From positions 147,221,009-147,285,008 of the forward strand of contig NC_134834.1 of the NCBI RefSeq assembly GCF_004210375.1: a stretch of 64,000 bases of DNA, in the 5' to 3' direction. A program made the position numbers and the translations under genes. Positions within the stretch are counted from its first letter, which is position 1. Every line of letters begins with the position of its first letter. Of this stretch, positions 11,868 through 23,733 are shown one piece after another. The notes below the pieces were generated by a model, which saw only the letters and a list, made by a program, of their open reading frames with translations, was not told where the DNA came from and made no database searches. The DNA comes from Tachypleus tridentatus (lineage: Eukaryota; Arthropoda; Merostomata; Xiphosura; Limulidae).

Positions 11868-12354
11868 GACGACGATTTATTTGGTTTTTGCAGCATATTT
11901 TCAGCTTTTATTAATACAAAACAGCACGTGTCATGAGTTATTCATATTAAGTGATCGGAATCGTTCGAGTCTAGAGCGAGAAACGTATATATGGAGGGGT
12001 GTCCACTAGGGACTTCTATATAATGCTCGTATCTAAAAATAATTGAACGAAGAATACTTGGGGTATTGTGTCTTTTCTATCGGGCGCTGAGTGGAAAAGC
12101 AAACGAGTCCACAGTGATGTTCATAGATAGCTTAATACATATTACATACTATGTTATTGGTTTTATCCATCTGTTTGTTTGAGGACAGTTTTTTTTTAAG
12201 TGAGCCACGAACCACTAACTTTTTTTTTCACCGATGAATAGTCTCAAGGTTTTTCATCAAATGTTCTTGTGAGCTGAAAGTTTTCGTGTGATATATTTTA
12301 TTTATAACATTTAAAACAATCAATGTATAAAGATATTATCAAGACGGTTGTTAT

Positions 12355-12430
12355 GGTTGCTAAAACTTTAATTAAAATAAAATACAGAACAACATTTCGA
12401 CCTTCTTAGGTCACCTTCAGATTAACAATG
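12355..12430 (-). mobile_element. Penelope-type terminal remnant with degraded ribozyme-like core
   Basis: The minus strand has CTGAAGG, TGACCTAAGAAGGTC, GAAA and TGTT in the same order as the motif at 10450-10491, but the core box is altered. Confidence 0.5.
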
Positions 12431-12492
12431 TATAGATTCCGAATTATAAGATGGTTGTTGCTTGTTTGTTTTTCCTTTCAGTATCGATTAAG

Positions 12493-12612
12493 TGATTGTT
12501 TGGAATTAAGCACAAAGCTACACAATGGGCTGTCTGTGCTTTACGCACCACTGGTATCGAAACCCGGTTTACGGCAATGCGAGTCTGCAAACATTCCGCT
12601 GTGCAACTGGGT
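12493..12612 (-). mobile_element. SINE family B
   Basis: A nearly full copy, 16 bp from the family-A copy that follows. Confidence 0.85.
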
Positions 12613-12628
12613 TTTTTATTTTAAGTTT

Positions 12629-12905
12629 TTGTTTGGTTTGCATTGAATTTCGCGCAAAGCCACACGAGAGCCATCTGCGCTAGCCGTTCTTAATTTAGCA
12701 GTGTAAGACTAGAGGGAAGGCAGCTAGTCATCACCACCCACCGCCAACTTTTGGACTACTTTTTTACCAACGAATAATGGGATTGAATGACACATTATAA
12801 CGCCTCCACGGCTGAAAGGGCGAGCATGTTTGGTGTGACGGGAACTTGAACCCGCGATCCTCGCATTACGAATCGAGTACCTTAACCACCTGGCCATGCC
12901 AGGCC
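12629..12905 (-). mobile_element. SINE family A, full length
   Basis: All parts from the (AAAC)n tail to GGCCTGGCATGGCC are present. Confidence 0.93.
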
Positions 12906-13154
12906 TTTCATTTTTCGAAGCGTGAAAAACATTAGGTGTGTTTTGTTCTGTATTTATTTTACTATTTTACATTTCCAAGTCCAAGGAATGTGTGTAACAT
13001 AATGAACGAAATACAGCTGTGTGGTATTAATAATAATAAAAAGAATTAAACTGTGTCAGATTCCAGTTCTTAATAATTGATAATGAAACTGAAAGCAAAT
13101 AAACAACTTGGATGACTTATGGTAGGTTAAATTCTCAATGCAAAAATACCTACT

Positions 13155-13275
13155 TATGTGTGTGTATTCTTATAGCAAAGCCACATCGGGCTATCAGTTG
13201 AGTCCACCGAGAGGAATCGAACCTTTGATTTATAGCGTTGTAAATCCGTAGACTTATCGTTGTACCAGCGGGGAA
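13155..13275 (-). mobile_element. SINE family C
   Basis: A near-complete copy with the (TG)n end still short. Confidence 0.85.
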
Positions 13276-13605
13276 CACCTGCTTATGCCACCGTGTTTCC
13301 TTTCTCAAACATGGGCAACTTCTGTCTGTTTATTTACGTACTTAAAAATAGTAAACCTCGCAAACATATGGCCATTGATTACAATACCTGATTTAAAGAA
13401 CATGTTAATTAAATATACCTGATTTTCTTGCCTGCTTTGCGCGAAATTCATAACAAACCAAACTTATTGAGTGATAGTTGTGAAATTTATCTTTATTTTT
13501 ATTTGTTATGATTACTGTTAAAAATGTCTTCATACCTTTCCATATTTGTCAGAAAATGACTGAAATGAACAAAATATTTTTAGGGTTTTTTAACACGTAC
13601 TGGGG

Positions 13606-13855
13606 TGGACAAAAATGATAACAGAAAAATGTGTAGAACTATGTGTTTTTAGAACACACGCAACTAGGCTAATTGTAATAAGATCTAAGAAACAACAGCA
13701 GGTGCGCAACATTGTTTATGAAAAAAAAATTAATATAATAAAAAGTTCAGGTGTTTACTAAAGCCAGTGCTCATCTTAGGACTTGAGAGCATATTTGAAC
13801 AGATCGTTGAGTGCGTTTTAAAAACAAACAGTTTTACACATTTTTCTGTTGTCCA
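13606..13855. mobile_element. Short inverted-repeat element (MITE-like)
   Basis: The left end TGGACAAAAATGATAACAG and following AAAAATGTGTAGAACT match, inverted and with a small gap, the right end TTTTACACATTTTTCTG then TTGTCCA. There is no coding capacity. Superfamily is uncertain (Tc1/mariner-like by size and ends). Confidence 0.55.
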
Positions 13856-14007
13856 TTAAAAGATATAAATGAACAACATGTTCAGGGGGAGGGCTCTTCT
13901 TTTTCTCCGTCCCCTCTATATTACCTACTTGTCTTTTTTAAACATAATGGAAAGTAAACGTTAATTACTACAAAATATCTTTTATCCGTTGTACAGTCAA
14001 ACGATTT

Positions 14008-14268
14008 GTTTGGTTTTGAATTTCGCGCAAAGGTACACGAGCGCAATCTGCCCGAGCCGTCACTAGTTTAGCAGTGTAAAACCAGAGAAAAAGCAGCTCG
14101 TCATCACCACCCATCGCCAACTCTTTTGTTAACAAATAGTGGGATTGATCGTACATTATAACGCCCCCACGGCTGAAAGGGTGGATATGTTTAGTGCGAC
14201 TGGGATTCGAACCCGCGACCTTCAGATTACGAGTCCAATGCCTTAACCCACCTTGCCATGCCGGGCCC
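14008..14268 (-). mobile_element. SINE family A with 14-bp target duplication
   Basis: Flanked by CAGTCAAACGATTT (13994-14007) and CAGTCAAACGACTT (14269-14282), one mismatch. Confidence 0.95.
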
Positions 14269-14334
14269 CAGTCAAACGACTTGAACATTTTTATTCAAAT
14301 GTTCGTACTATGTTTTCTACTTTACGACCAAGAA

Positions 14335-17006
14335 CAGGGGTCACCAAACTACGGCCCGCGGGCCGGATACGGCCCTCGAGGTCATTTTGTCCGGCCCGCC
14401 AGCAGCTAGCCGCTTGGAAATAAAAAGTGACATTTCATCAAATGTCCGACTGTCATAACAAAATAAATCACACCGATGGTCGCTTTAAGCTGGCAAACAC
14501 AAGACGTTATGATAAAAAGAAACAAGGCTGTCACGCGCATTTTTAACCAATAGGAAAATTCTTCTTTCGTCCTTGCAGCCCGTTTATTCAAATCGAGGCA
14601 CGTATCTATGAAAGCATTAGGATTTCGAAAACAAGTACGGACTTAACCCTCGTCCTATCGACCCGTCTTGTAAATTCAGAGGCCTAGAGTTACCGCTTCA
14701 GCAAGCTCATTTCTCTTAGTAGTCGGATTATGCGCTTTTCGTAACTCGTTCTAAGATAACTGTCGTGGCAAACGTACGTTTCAATATATTTTGTTTGTGG
14801 GTTCTTGGACCAGTACAATACTTTTCTCACAGCGTTTTGTGTTTTTCATTTTCAGATCCTGTTTTTTTTTCACCCATCGTTATGGCTGCTTTTAAAAGAA
14901 GAAAAGTGGACTCTGAGTGTCGTGCTTTCAATGAAGAATGGGGAAAAGTACTTCTTTGTGGAAACAAAAAAACAGAAAGCTACTTGTGTGATATGCATCG
15001 AAAGTGTTGCCGTTTTGAAAGAGTACAATCTTCGGCGTCACTATGAAACAAAACATCTATCAACATATTTGAAATTTTCAGGAAAGTTCCGTTCTGAGAA
15101 ATTTGAATCCATGAAACGTGTTTTTGAATCTCATAAGAATCTCTTCACGAGAAAGTTTGCCGAAAATGAATCTGTCACTCGTACAAGTTATAAAATAGTG
15201 CATGGGATGGCAGAGCGAGGAAAACCTTTTACTGACAGCAACTTCATCAAAGAGTGTAGGATGGAAGCAGCAAATGATCTGTGTCCTGAAAAAGCCAATT
15301 TCTTTGAAAGTATCAGCCTTTCAGCAACTTCAGTTGTACGTAGAGCAGAAGAACTTGAAGAAAACATCGCATTACAGATACGCCAAAACGCTAGAAACTT
15401 CCTATGGTATTCTCTGGTACTGGATGAGTCTACTGATCTCTCGAGTACGTCGCAACTTCTCGTGTTCATTCGTGGAGTTAATTTGGACTTTCAGATCACG
15501 GAAGAGTTGGCATCAGTTTGCAGCATGCACGGAAGAACAACTGGAGAAGACATTTTCATGGAAGTGCATAAAACTTTGCAAGACTATAGCCTTCAGTGGA
15601 ATCATCTTAGAGGTGTAACAGTTGATGGAGGAAAAACATGGCTGGAGTAAAGAAGGGTCTGGTGGGGCTGATCAGGAAACAGTTGGAAGATCTTCAACTC
15701 CCAAGCGCTCTGTTCATACACTGCATCATACATCAGAAAGCACTCTGTGGAAAAGACTTAGATATTTCTTGCGTATTGAAACCAGTCATTTCTGCAGTGA
15801 ACTTCATTCGGGGTCATGCACTTACTTAATCATCGCCAGTTCAAGGCTTTTCTTGAAGAAATTGATTCGGATTTCTGTGACCAGCCTTATCACACGGCGG
15901 TGAGGTGGCTCAGCTGCGGTAAAGTCTTGCCTCGTTTTTATAAGCTGAGAAGAGAAATATATATATTTCTTATCGAGAAATATAGAGCCGATCCACTTCT
16001 GTCGGATCCAACCTGGTTGTAAAAGTTGTCATTGTTGGTTGACATCACATCCCACATGAATGAATTGAACTTGATACTTCAGGAGAAGAATAACCTTGTC
16101 TGTGATCTCTATAGAATCATTAAAGGATTTCGGAGAAAGCTGTCATTGTTTGAAGCACATTTGGAAGGAGGAAACTCTCTCATTTTCAGTATTTCAATGA
16201 GTTTCATGCTGGAATCACAGAACATGTCAACCTGGAGTTTCAGAAAAAGATTATTGGTGATTTAAATAAGCATTTTTAGAGAGAATTTCGGATCTCGACA
16301 GAATCGAAAGTGACATTCTCCTTTTTCAGAATCCTTTTGATTGTGTCATTGATGACGTGCCAGTGGAACTTCAGCTGGAGGTCATGGATTTGCAAGGAAA
16401 TGACTTGTTGAAAGAAAAACACAGAGAGGGGCAACTTATTGAATTTTACAGCTGCATACCTGAAGATGCTTTTCCAAAGCTGAAGCAGTTCGCATCTGGT
16501 ATGGCATCAGTGTTCGGAACAACTTATGTCTGTGAACAAGCATTTTCAAAAAATGAAGTATGTGAAGTCGGTACATCGATCAAGGTTGACTGATGAACAT
16601 TTGAAAGCAATTCTAATGATTGGATGCAGCAATTCAAAACCGAACATTGAAGATATTTTGAAAGCCAAACGCCAATTTCATAAATCTCAGTAACTTTTTT
16701 GCGGCTCAGTGAAATTAAGATATGTACTCGCTATGTGCGATGTGACAATTGTGTTTGCTAATATCATCTTCTTTGATAACCTTTTGGTAAATAAAAATGT
16801 TAGTTGTATTTCTGTTTGTTTTTTATTACATGTGTCTATTGCATGCTACTCCCACATGGCTAATGTGGCATCATAAACTTAGTGTTAAGTCTTTTACAGA
16901 GAGCTTTCGTTCTAGCTTATGAGTATTGAACATAATAATTATGCGGCCCGCGCTTCTCATTTCCCAAGTAATCTGACCCCCTGTGAAAAAAGTTTGGTGA
17001 CCCCTG
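14335..17006 (+). mobile_element. hAT-superfamily DNA transposon, complete but inactive
   Basis: The ends are inverted repeats: CAGGGGTCACCAAACT at 14335 and AGTTTGGTGACCCCTG ending at 17006, 16/16 complementary. The flanking 8-mers ACCAAGAA and ACCTTGAA agree at 6 of 8 positions, as expected for an old hAT target duplication. The interior encodes a broken transposase. Confidence 0.9.
14883..16692 (+). pseudogene. hAT transposase (BED-finger, DDE), multiply broken
   Basis: The longest frame (14805-15650, start probably near 14930) opens with a BED-like zinc finger: CVIC and, 17-18 residues on, HYETKH. It continues through FTDSNFIKECRMEAANDLCPEK and SLVLDESTDLSSTSQLLVF, which holds the first catalytic Asp block. 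A frameshift near 15640 leads to HCIIHQKALCGK (15715), then TAVRWLSCGKVLPRFYKLR (15890) and the C-terminal dimerisation segment (FPKLKQFASGM, YVCEQAFS, near 16490-16550). A last shift leads to LTDEHLKAILMIG and a stop near 16692. Stops or shifts occur near 15640, 15829, 16022, 16265 and 16560. The family resembles ZBED/GTF2IRD2-like host-derived genes, but the damage shows this copy is simply a dead transposon. Confidence 0.88.
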
Positions 17007-17344
17007 ACCTTGAATAAAGTGAAAACGCTCGAAATGCCATCCGTGTCTCTTTCAAAGTGCAGACATAATTGTGTTTATAATAACATTTCACTTTTCTCCG
17101 TAGCTTCTAATAAAAATGTAGTGATTAAATAATTTCTTCGAAACTGTTAAAAGAGGATGCAGTTTGAAGGAAGAGACCAATTCGTTCATATTTAAATTCT
17201 ATAATTATCATTAATCATTTAACAATGGTTTCCTGCCCTTTTTGACGGACTTTTTTATACTAGTTGATCACGAAATTATAATAACGTGTTGACGAACCTA
17301 AAACTTGTAAAACAACTAGAAACTGACCCACACCTAAATATTTT

Positions 17345-17398
17345 CAGCATCTATGTAGACTGACTTCTTTCAGCATCTATGTAGACTGACGTCTTTCA
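17345..17398. repeat. 27-bp tandem duplication
   Basis: CAGCATCTATGTAGACTGAC plus TTCTTT occurs twice, just before the chimeric SINE. Confidence 0.85.
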
Positions 17399-17400
17399 GG

Positions 17401-17572
17401 TCTCAGCATGTCCAGGTGGTTAAGGCACTCAACTCGTAATCCAAGGGTCACGGGTTCGCATCCCAGTCGCACCAAACATGCCCGCCCTTTCAGCCGTGGG
17501 GGCATTATAATATGACGACAGAGCACAGATAACCCATTGTATAGATTTGTGCTTAATTCTAAACAAACAAAT
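17401..17572 (+). mobile_element. Chimeric SINE: family A head joined to family B tail
   Basis: 17401-17516 is the family A head and start of the body, through GTGGGGGCATTATAATATGACG. At 17517 it switches to the family B tail, CAGAGCACAGATAACCCATT to TTGTGCTTAATTC and (AAAC)n. Confidence 0.85.
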
Positions 17573-17591
17573 GTTTTAACAGAAGCTAGAA

Positions 17592-17690
17592 TAACGCCCC
17601 AGTGGCACAGCGATATGTCTGCGGACTTGCAACGCTTAAAACCGGGTTTCGATACACATGGTTAATTCCAAACAAACCAACTACGATAAC
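17592..17690 (+). mobile_element. SINE family B with internal deletion
   Basis: The head is intact. About 40 bp between the T-arm and TTAATTCC are missing. Confidence 0.85.
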
Positions 17691-17704
17691 TACCAACTTC
17701 CGGC

Positions 17705-18375
17705 CCGGTGTAACGAGTTCAAATTATCCCCATTTTCAAATTACCCCCGGTAATATGAAATCGTTTTCAGAGTAACGGGGGAGTAACATGAAATCGATTT
17801 TAAATTACCCTCTCTTCTAACGCCAAAATGACAAACATAATGATTGCTTTTAATATTTGTAGTGCGTGTCAGTATGTATCTAAATACATGATAATAGGCA
17901 AAAGGCCTATCATTTATTTTATTATAATTGATGATTTATATAAGATAAAAGGTATTTTAAGTGGTCGTCCTCGCCAGACCACAAGGTCTACATACTGTCT
18001 TCATTCAATACATTGTGATTTATTTATATATACTATTTTTTTATATTTCTTTATGCGCAATGAAATAAAAATGAGTGATTGATAGCATGAGTTATAGAAC
18101 GTGATAAATATTCGAAATATTACATTATTATTAATGTGTTAATTTCATTTACACACACTGAGTGCGATAAAAACGTCTAGCATCTTAACAAACCGTTAAA
18201 ACGAGTCTATCGGGAAGGGGGTAGTTTGAAATCAAGGGGAGTAAGATGAAATCGATTTCAGACTACCCCCGGGGGTAACCTGAAATAGATTTTCTCATAC
18301 CCCCGGTAATATGAAAACGAATTCAAATTATGGGGGGTAACATTTACAGGGGGTAGTTTGAAATCGGTACACCGG
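17705..18375. mobile_element. Unclassified foldback element with G-rich palindromic repeats
   Basis: The ends are CCGGTGTAACGAGTTCAAA and, inverted, CCGGTGTACCGATTTCAAA. Both flanks (17705-17812 and 18196-18375) consist of variants of a motif in which TGAAATCGATTTCA, itself a palindrome, sits between GGGGGTAA and TTACCCCC. The interior (17820-18190) is AT-rich and shows no coding potential I trust. The right end abuts a family-A SINE. No target duplication could be fixed. Confidence 0.65.
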
Positions 18376-18624
18376 CATGGCCAAGAGGTTAAGGCACTCG
18401 AATCCCCGTCACACCAAACATGCTCGCCCTTTCAGCCATGGGGGTGTTATATTGTGACGGTCAATCCCACTATTCGTTGGTAAAAGAGTAGCCCAAGAGT
18501 TGGCGGTGGGTGGTGATGACTAGCTGCCTTCCCTCTAGTCTTACACTGCTAAATTAGGGACGGCTAGCACAGATAGCCCTCGAGTAGCTTTGTGCGAAAT
18601 TCCCAAACAAACAAACAAACAAAC
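18374..18624 (+). mobile_element. SINE family A lacking the anticodon arm
   Basis: CACTCGA is joined directly to ATCCCCGTC, removing the anticodon arm and half of box B. It abuts the foldback element on the left. Confidence 0.9.
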
Positions 18625-18776
18625 AGTCCCACTATTCGTTGGTAAAAGAGTAGTCCAAGAGTTGGCGGTGGGTAGTGATGACTAACTGCCTTCCTTCTAG
18701 TCCTACACTGTAAAATTAAGAACGGCTAGCGCAGATAGCTCACATGTAGCGTTGCGCAAAATTAAAAACAAACCAA
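18625..18776 (+). mobile_element. SINE family A, 5'-truncated, tandem to previous copy
   Basis: It starts at GTCCCACTATTCG directly after the (AAAC)n tail of the previous copy. Confidence 0.9.
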
Positions 18777-18839
18777 ATCATTTCTTTAATTTGGTTATTA
18801 TTAATACTAAAATGGTCCGTTAGAGAACACTTTAAATGT

Positions 18840-18942
18840 TTGTATGTTTGTTTGTAGTTGAGCACAAAGCTATACAATGATCACGGGTATCAAAACCCAG
18901 ATTTTAGTGTTATAAGCCTGCAGGCCTTCCGCTAGACTGCGT
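18840..18942 (-). mobile_element. SINE family B, internally deleted
   Basis: The GATAGCCC segment is lost: ACAATGA is joined to TCACGGGTAT. Confidence 0.8.
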
Positions 18943-18952
18943 TTATGGAAGG

Positions 18953-19070
18953 ATTTGTTTGTTTGTGGTTGGGCATGTAGCTACAGAATGAGCTGTCTGT
19001 TCGGTATCCACCACCAGAAACCCGAATCGAAATTTATTTGTTTGTGTTAGAAGCCACTGTGCTACTAAGG
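18953..19070 (-). mobile_element. SINE family B, diverged
   Basis: Tail and head motifs are recognisable, with many substitutions and a small insertion. Confidence 0.65.
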
Positions 19071-19173
19071 GATAGAGAGTATAACCTTTGTAAAGTTAGA
19101 TTGTTAGACTTTGACCTTAACAGCATCTATAGTGGTCTTTAGTTTTGTTTTGTATCAAATGCTTTTAAACTAT

Positions 19174-19295
19174 TTGATGTTTGTAGTTAAACACAAAACT
19201 ACACACTGGACTATCTGTGTTTTGCCCATCACAGGTATCTAAACCCGGTTACTAGCGGAGTACGTCCGCAGACATACCGCTGTGCCACTAGGGGA
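19174..19295 (-). mobile_element. SINE family B
   Basis: A full-length, moderately diverged copy. It is the third family-B copy in this orientation within 460 bp. Confidence 0.85.
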
Positions 19296-19551
19296 AGGGG
19301 ACAACTATTTAAGGATTACAATAGTAAGTCGTAAGGATTTAATTTGTTTTCGAAATAGCCTTAAATCTTTAATTCGTACAAATCGCTACTATATGTGTAT
19401 ATTAGTTCATCTACTATATACTATTTCTATATAGTGTACTCAGTTACAATATCTTATACTTTAAAAAAGGAGGTTATAACAATGTATCAACTACTCTATA
19501 TCTTCTATATCCAGTGCTGATGAGGCCTTTCGTCCAACATTAGTGCTGGAT

Positions 19552-19659
19552 TGTGTGTGTGTGTGTGTGTGTGCTTTAGAGAAAGGCCACAATGCGGGAA
19601 ATCGAATCCTGTATTTAAGCGATGTAAATCCGTAACCTTATCGTTTGTTTTCTCTGGGG
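19552..19659 (-). mobile_element. SINE family C with (GT)n end
   Basis: A (GT)10 run is joined to a shortened family-C body. Box B is GGATTCGATTTCC. Confidence 0.7.
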
Positions 19660-19907
19660 ACATCAAGCCTATTTTTCTACAAATACAGCAGTGGTGAAGA
19701 TGCTGATTGTTTTAGTTGAGTGTATATCTTATCAAACTTATATGATTCATTTATAAAATTCGAATTAGGGTATGAATATTTAACAAAATATTATTTGGTT
19801 ACTTTTTAGTAAATTTTAATATTTTTAAAGACAAAACCACCTAAAATATTAATGTTGGTATTGTGAAAACAACAACAACTTTAATTCTGCGCTAAATCAA
19901 GGGACTC

Positions 19908-20013
19908 TGGTGGCGCAGCATATGTTTGCGGACTTAAGCACTATAAACTGGGTTTGGAAACCCTTGGTGGACAGAACATAGATTGTAGAACTCTGTGCTT
20001 GATAACAAACAAA
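19908..20013 (+). mobile_element. SINE family B
   Basis: A diverged but complete copy. Confidence 0.75.
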
Positions 20014-20120
20014 TATCAAGTAACTAAATACCCCAAGACAAATTAAAATGTACAAGTGATTCTTATTGGAAGAATTATTTTTTCACACGTGACAACATGT
20101 TGTAATTATTCGTAAAAGAA

Positions 20121-20396
20121 TTTGTTTGTTTGTTTTGGAATTTCGCACAAAGCTACTCGAAGGCTATCTGTGCTAGCCGTCCCTAATTTAGTAGTGTAAG
20201 ACTAGAGGGAAGGCAGCTAGTCATCACCACCCACCGCCAACTCTTGGGTTACTTGTTTACCAACGAATAGTGGGATTGACCGTCACATTATACACCCCCA
20301 CGGCTGGGAGGGTGAGCATGTTTAGCGCGACGCGGGCGCGAACTCGCGACTCTCGGATTACGAGTCGCACGCCTTATGCGCTTGTACATGCCAGGC
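20121..20396 (-). mobile_element. SINE family A, GCG-subfamily, with target duplication
   Basis: CGTAAAAGAA on the left and CATAAAAGAA on the right flank the copy. Confidence 0.92.
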
Positions 20397-20580
20397 GCCT
20401 CATAAAAGAAACAAACTTGAAAGTAGTTTTGTATTATGCTGCTAAGGCTATGGAAAGATAATTTTAAAATATTTTTTTCTATTCTTTTCACATTGAACAT
20501 TTCTTTTGAGTCCAATGTTATCTTTTAGAGGCAGGTGAAAAGTTAAACGCTGCAAACCCCACTGCCAACACATGCCAGGT

Positions 20581-20762
20581 ACGAGCCGGGTGGTTCAGGC
20601 ACTCGACTCGTAATCTGAGAGTCGCGGGTTCGAATACCCGTCACACCAAACATGCTCGCCATTTCAGCCGCGGAGGTGTTGTTATATTGTGACGGTCAAT
20701 CCCGCTATTCGTTGGTAAAAGAGTAGTCCAAGAGTTTGCGCGAAATTCAAAAACAAACAAAC
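20581..20762 (+). mobile_element. SINE family A with 95-bp internal deletion
   Basis: GTCCAAGAG is joined to TTTGCGCGAAATTC. The promoter head is complete. Confidence 0.9.
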
Positions 20763-22517
20763 CACCAACATACCTTTACTATTACTCCATTCTTCAAAAT
20801 TCAAGCCTAATTTGAATGTTCTGTCTAATACAACAGGCAAAGTGTAATTTCGGACATTCTTAGTATAACTGATCTTCTTTGGAAGGCATAATCAAAACTT
20901 CACCTTTTATTATCGTTACACGACATATTTATTAACTTCACGCGTGACAGATTCATGTTTCTCCGTACTTGGATGACTCCGCCAAGTTTCCTGTTTCGAA
21001 GTTAATTCCGACAAGATTCATGTTTTCACTAATATCCTTCTTGTATTTCAAGTTTGTCATAGTTATTGTTCGCACGGCACGACTCACTCTATCGAACTGG
21101 TTGGTGGCTGAACTAAGTTTGGTCGGTGATGGAAAGTCATTAAAAGTCATGTTAAGATGTTGCTTTCTGCAATTTCCAAACCAGCTTTCCGTAAATTGTA
21201 GAGTGAAGTTCTTGGCTGGATATATCCGCTTGATTGTCACTCATAAATTGTGAAGAGAATTGAATGAAAGACTGAAGAAACGACAAGTCACCTCTTTAGA
21301 CATTTCATTACGATAACTGTCGTTCTCAAAGCTTCACCTATCGTTTCTGACAGACGAACAGAGCGAGAAAACTCACTGCAGGGCGTTGATAAAATATACG
21401 TATTTCGGTACGCAAAGAATTATATATAGCAGGTTTGAGAACGGGTTGGGGTATTTATATAAAAATGTAACAATATAAAACAGATGGGTTAACTACGTGT
21501 TTGATAATTTATTACGTTATTAACATCGTTATATTTAAAAATAAGAATACGTTTCGACTTGTTAATAACTAATAAAAATATGTATCACATTGTTTGCCAC
21601 AGCGTCTCGACATCTATGACACTAACTGACGGCGTGTGGTCGAATGGCGATGAAAACATTTTAATACAAATAAAATTGTTTATTATAAACAAAATAACTG
21701 CCGTCCTTTAAAAAGAAGGATCACTTCACGACAGATTTATCTGTAATGTTAACCAAGTAATGGGGGTTAAATCTCGCACCATGAAGGAACGTTAGAGAAC
21801 GAACTGGAAATGAAACAGACGACTTGGAAATATTACGAGACATAACATGAATACATAGCATAGCGATATTTCTTAATCGTATTTTAGCTTCTCGTGCCGT
21901 GGATGTTTTGCCTTTGCAAGCACGTGACCATAAATATTTGTGGATCAACAAGGTATGTGCCTCCTTTCTTCAACTTTCTTCGATGTTCGAAGGTATTTTA
22001 ACGTGATCACCAAGACACAGTAAAAATTAATAGATAAATCTGTTGCTTAGCAACAAGGTCATTATAATTTATTATAATTTAGAGAAAACACGTTTTCGAG
22101 CTCGTTTTTTTTAAAAATATTATTTATGTCAATTGAAGCCGAAGAATTAGTTCTATATTGATGTGCCTTACCACAAGTATAATCTATTATGTGTGTGTTA
22201 GCATCTGTCATCCGAAGTTACACATGGACTATTTTGATTTAGGATTATTTCCCGATAAGAATGTAATGTTGAATAGAAATGTTGTTTAAATCTCCGGAAT
22301 TACTGACTAAGACCCATGGGAATAAATCGTAAATCAAAATAGCCCATGCATAACGTGTATTGGCCTCCCAGTGTGCTTTTTGTGAATGTTCTATGTTCAT
22401 CATCTGACTGTTGTCTTTTCTGTCGTCTAAAAATCTGTTACTGGCCGTTGCCAAACAAGTTGAGTTTCGAATCATATATAAAGATCACCTTCCTACAGCT
22501 TTGCTCCTCACATTGTT
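20763..22517. other. Unassigned stretch with open frames on both strands
   Basis: 20953-21253 is open on both strands and 21721-21951 is open on the minus strand. I recognise no domain. GC is somewhat higher than in neighbouring unique DNA, so an unknown exon or an old element is possible. Confidence 0.35.
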
Positions 22518-22624
22518 GTGCCCCACTGGGGCAGCTGTATGTCTACGAATTTACAACGCTAAAATCATGGATTCGATATAGTAGATAGCCCGATATGGCT
22601 TTGCTATAAGAAATACACACACAC
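22518..22624 (+). mobile_element. SINE family C
   Basis: The T-arm is shortened and the (AC)n end is present. Confidence 0.8.
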
Positions 22625-23237
22625 CTCACATTGTTTGAAGTTTGGTTCTAATTTGAGCATGTTGTAGGTTTTGTTTATTTATTTTGCTATCTTTCCTAAG
22701 AAGTGTGTTTTGAACATTAACAGATCAATGGAAGACACTTTGGGATAATATGCATTATATTGTTCTGGAAGTAGCAGTCATAACCTGTATTTACAGATTG
22801 TTTGTCGGTAAGAACTAAACTGTATTATTGTGTATCACGTAAAACACATACTCTGAGTAAGTTGGAATAATTTTGAAGAGCCTAGGCTTTCTTCCTTGAC
22901 CTCTTATAAAATAAACACTACTAGATTCACACATTATGTTCCGTACATTTCCTACTGAAACATAAGATTTCGCTGAAGTTAGTGTCCAAAATTTCTGTTT
23001 CCTTTCTTCTTCTTCTTTTTTTTTTTATATGTTATTTTTATCCTGGGAACCACGAATGCTTTAAACACTACTGCCGGGAATAGTATGACTGCCTGTACTT
23101 GTATAGACTTTAAGCTGACGTGGCACTGTCTGATTGGTTAGAAAACAGTCATTCGCAGTGTAAACTTTAAGCACGTGATTGCAACCTGATGCAGTTAATT
23201 TTCGCACAAAAGAGGAAGAGCAATTCCTTAATATTTG

Positions 23238-23358
23238 TCCCCTAGTGGCACAACGACATGTCTGTAGACTCAGATAGCTAGAAACCGTGTTTCGATACCC
23301 GTGGCGGGCAGAGCACATATAGCCTAGTGTGTAGCTTTGTGCTGAATTCCAAAGAATC
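23238..23358 (+). mobile_element. SINE family B
   Basis: A full-length copy with the anticodon loop replaced by ACTCAGATAG. Confidence 0.85.
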
Positions 23359-23495
23359 AATCAACCTTAATATTTGCAATTTATATTTTATTCACTGTTT
23401 TCGAAAATATACGCATGGGCTCCCGTAAGATACAACATATTCCGGTTTTATTTGATGCTAGAAGCTTTTTCACAGCTCATAAAATTTTATTAATG

Positions 23496-23733
23496 TTTTG
23501 GTTTCGTTTGAATTTCGCGCAAAGCTACACGAGGGCTATCTGTGCAAGCCGTCCCTAATTTAATGGTGTATAACTCTCTAGTCTTAGAGGGCAGCTCTTC
23601 ATCAACACCGCCAACTCTTGGGCTACTCTTTTACCAACGAATACTGGAATTGGCCGTAACATAATAACGTCCCCATGGTTTAAAGGGTGAGCATGTTTGG
23701 TGTGACTGGAATATGAACTCAAGACCTTCAGAG
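23496..23733 (-). mobile_element. SINE family A, head-truncated, with small internal inversion
   Basis: Within the body CTCTAGTCTTAGAGGG appears, where other copies read GACTAGAGGG: a few bases are inverted. Confidence 0.85.

Noticed and set aside
20288..20641. tRNA-like heads with good box A and box B as real tRNA genes
   Set aside because: Each is followed by a SINE body and tail, acceptor stems do not pair, and the anticodon stems are poor.
23061..23360. 99-codon open frame on the minus strand
   Set aside because: Most of it is a family-B SINE and no protein family is recognisable.
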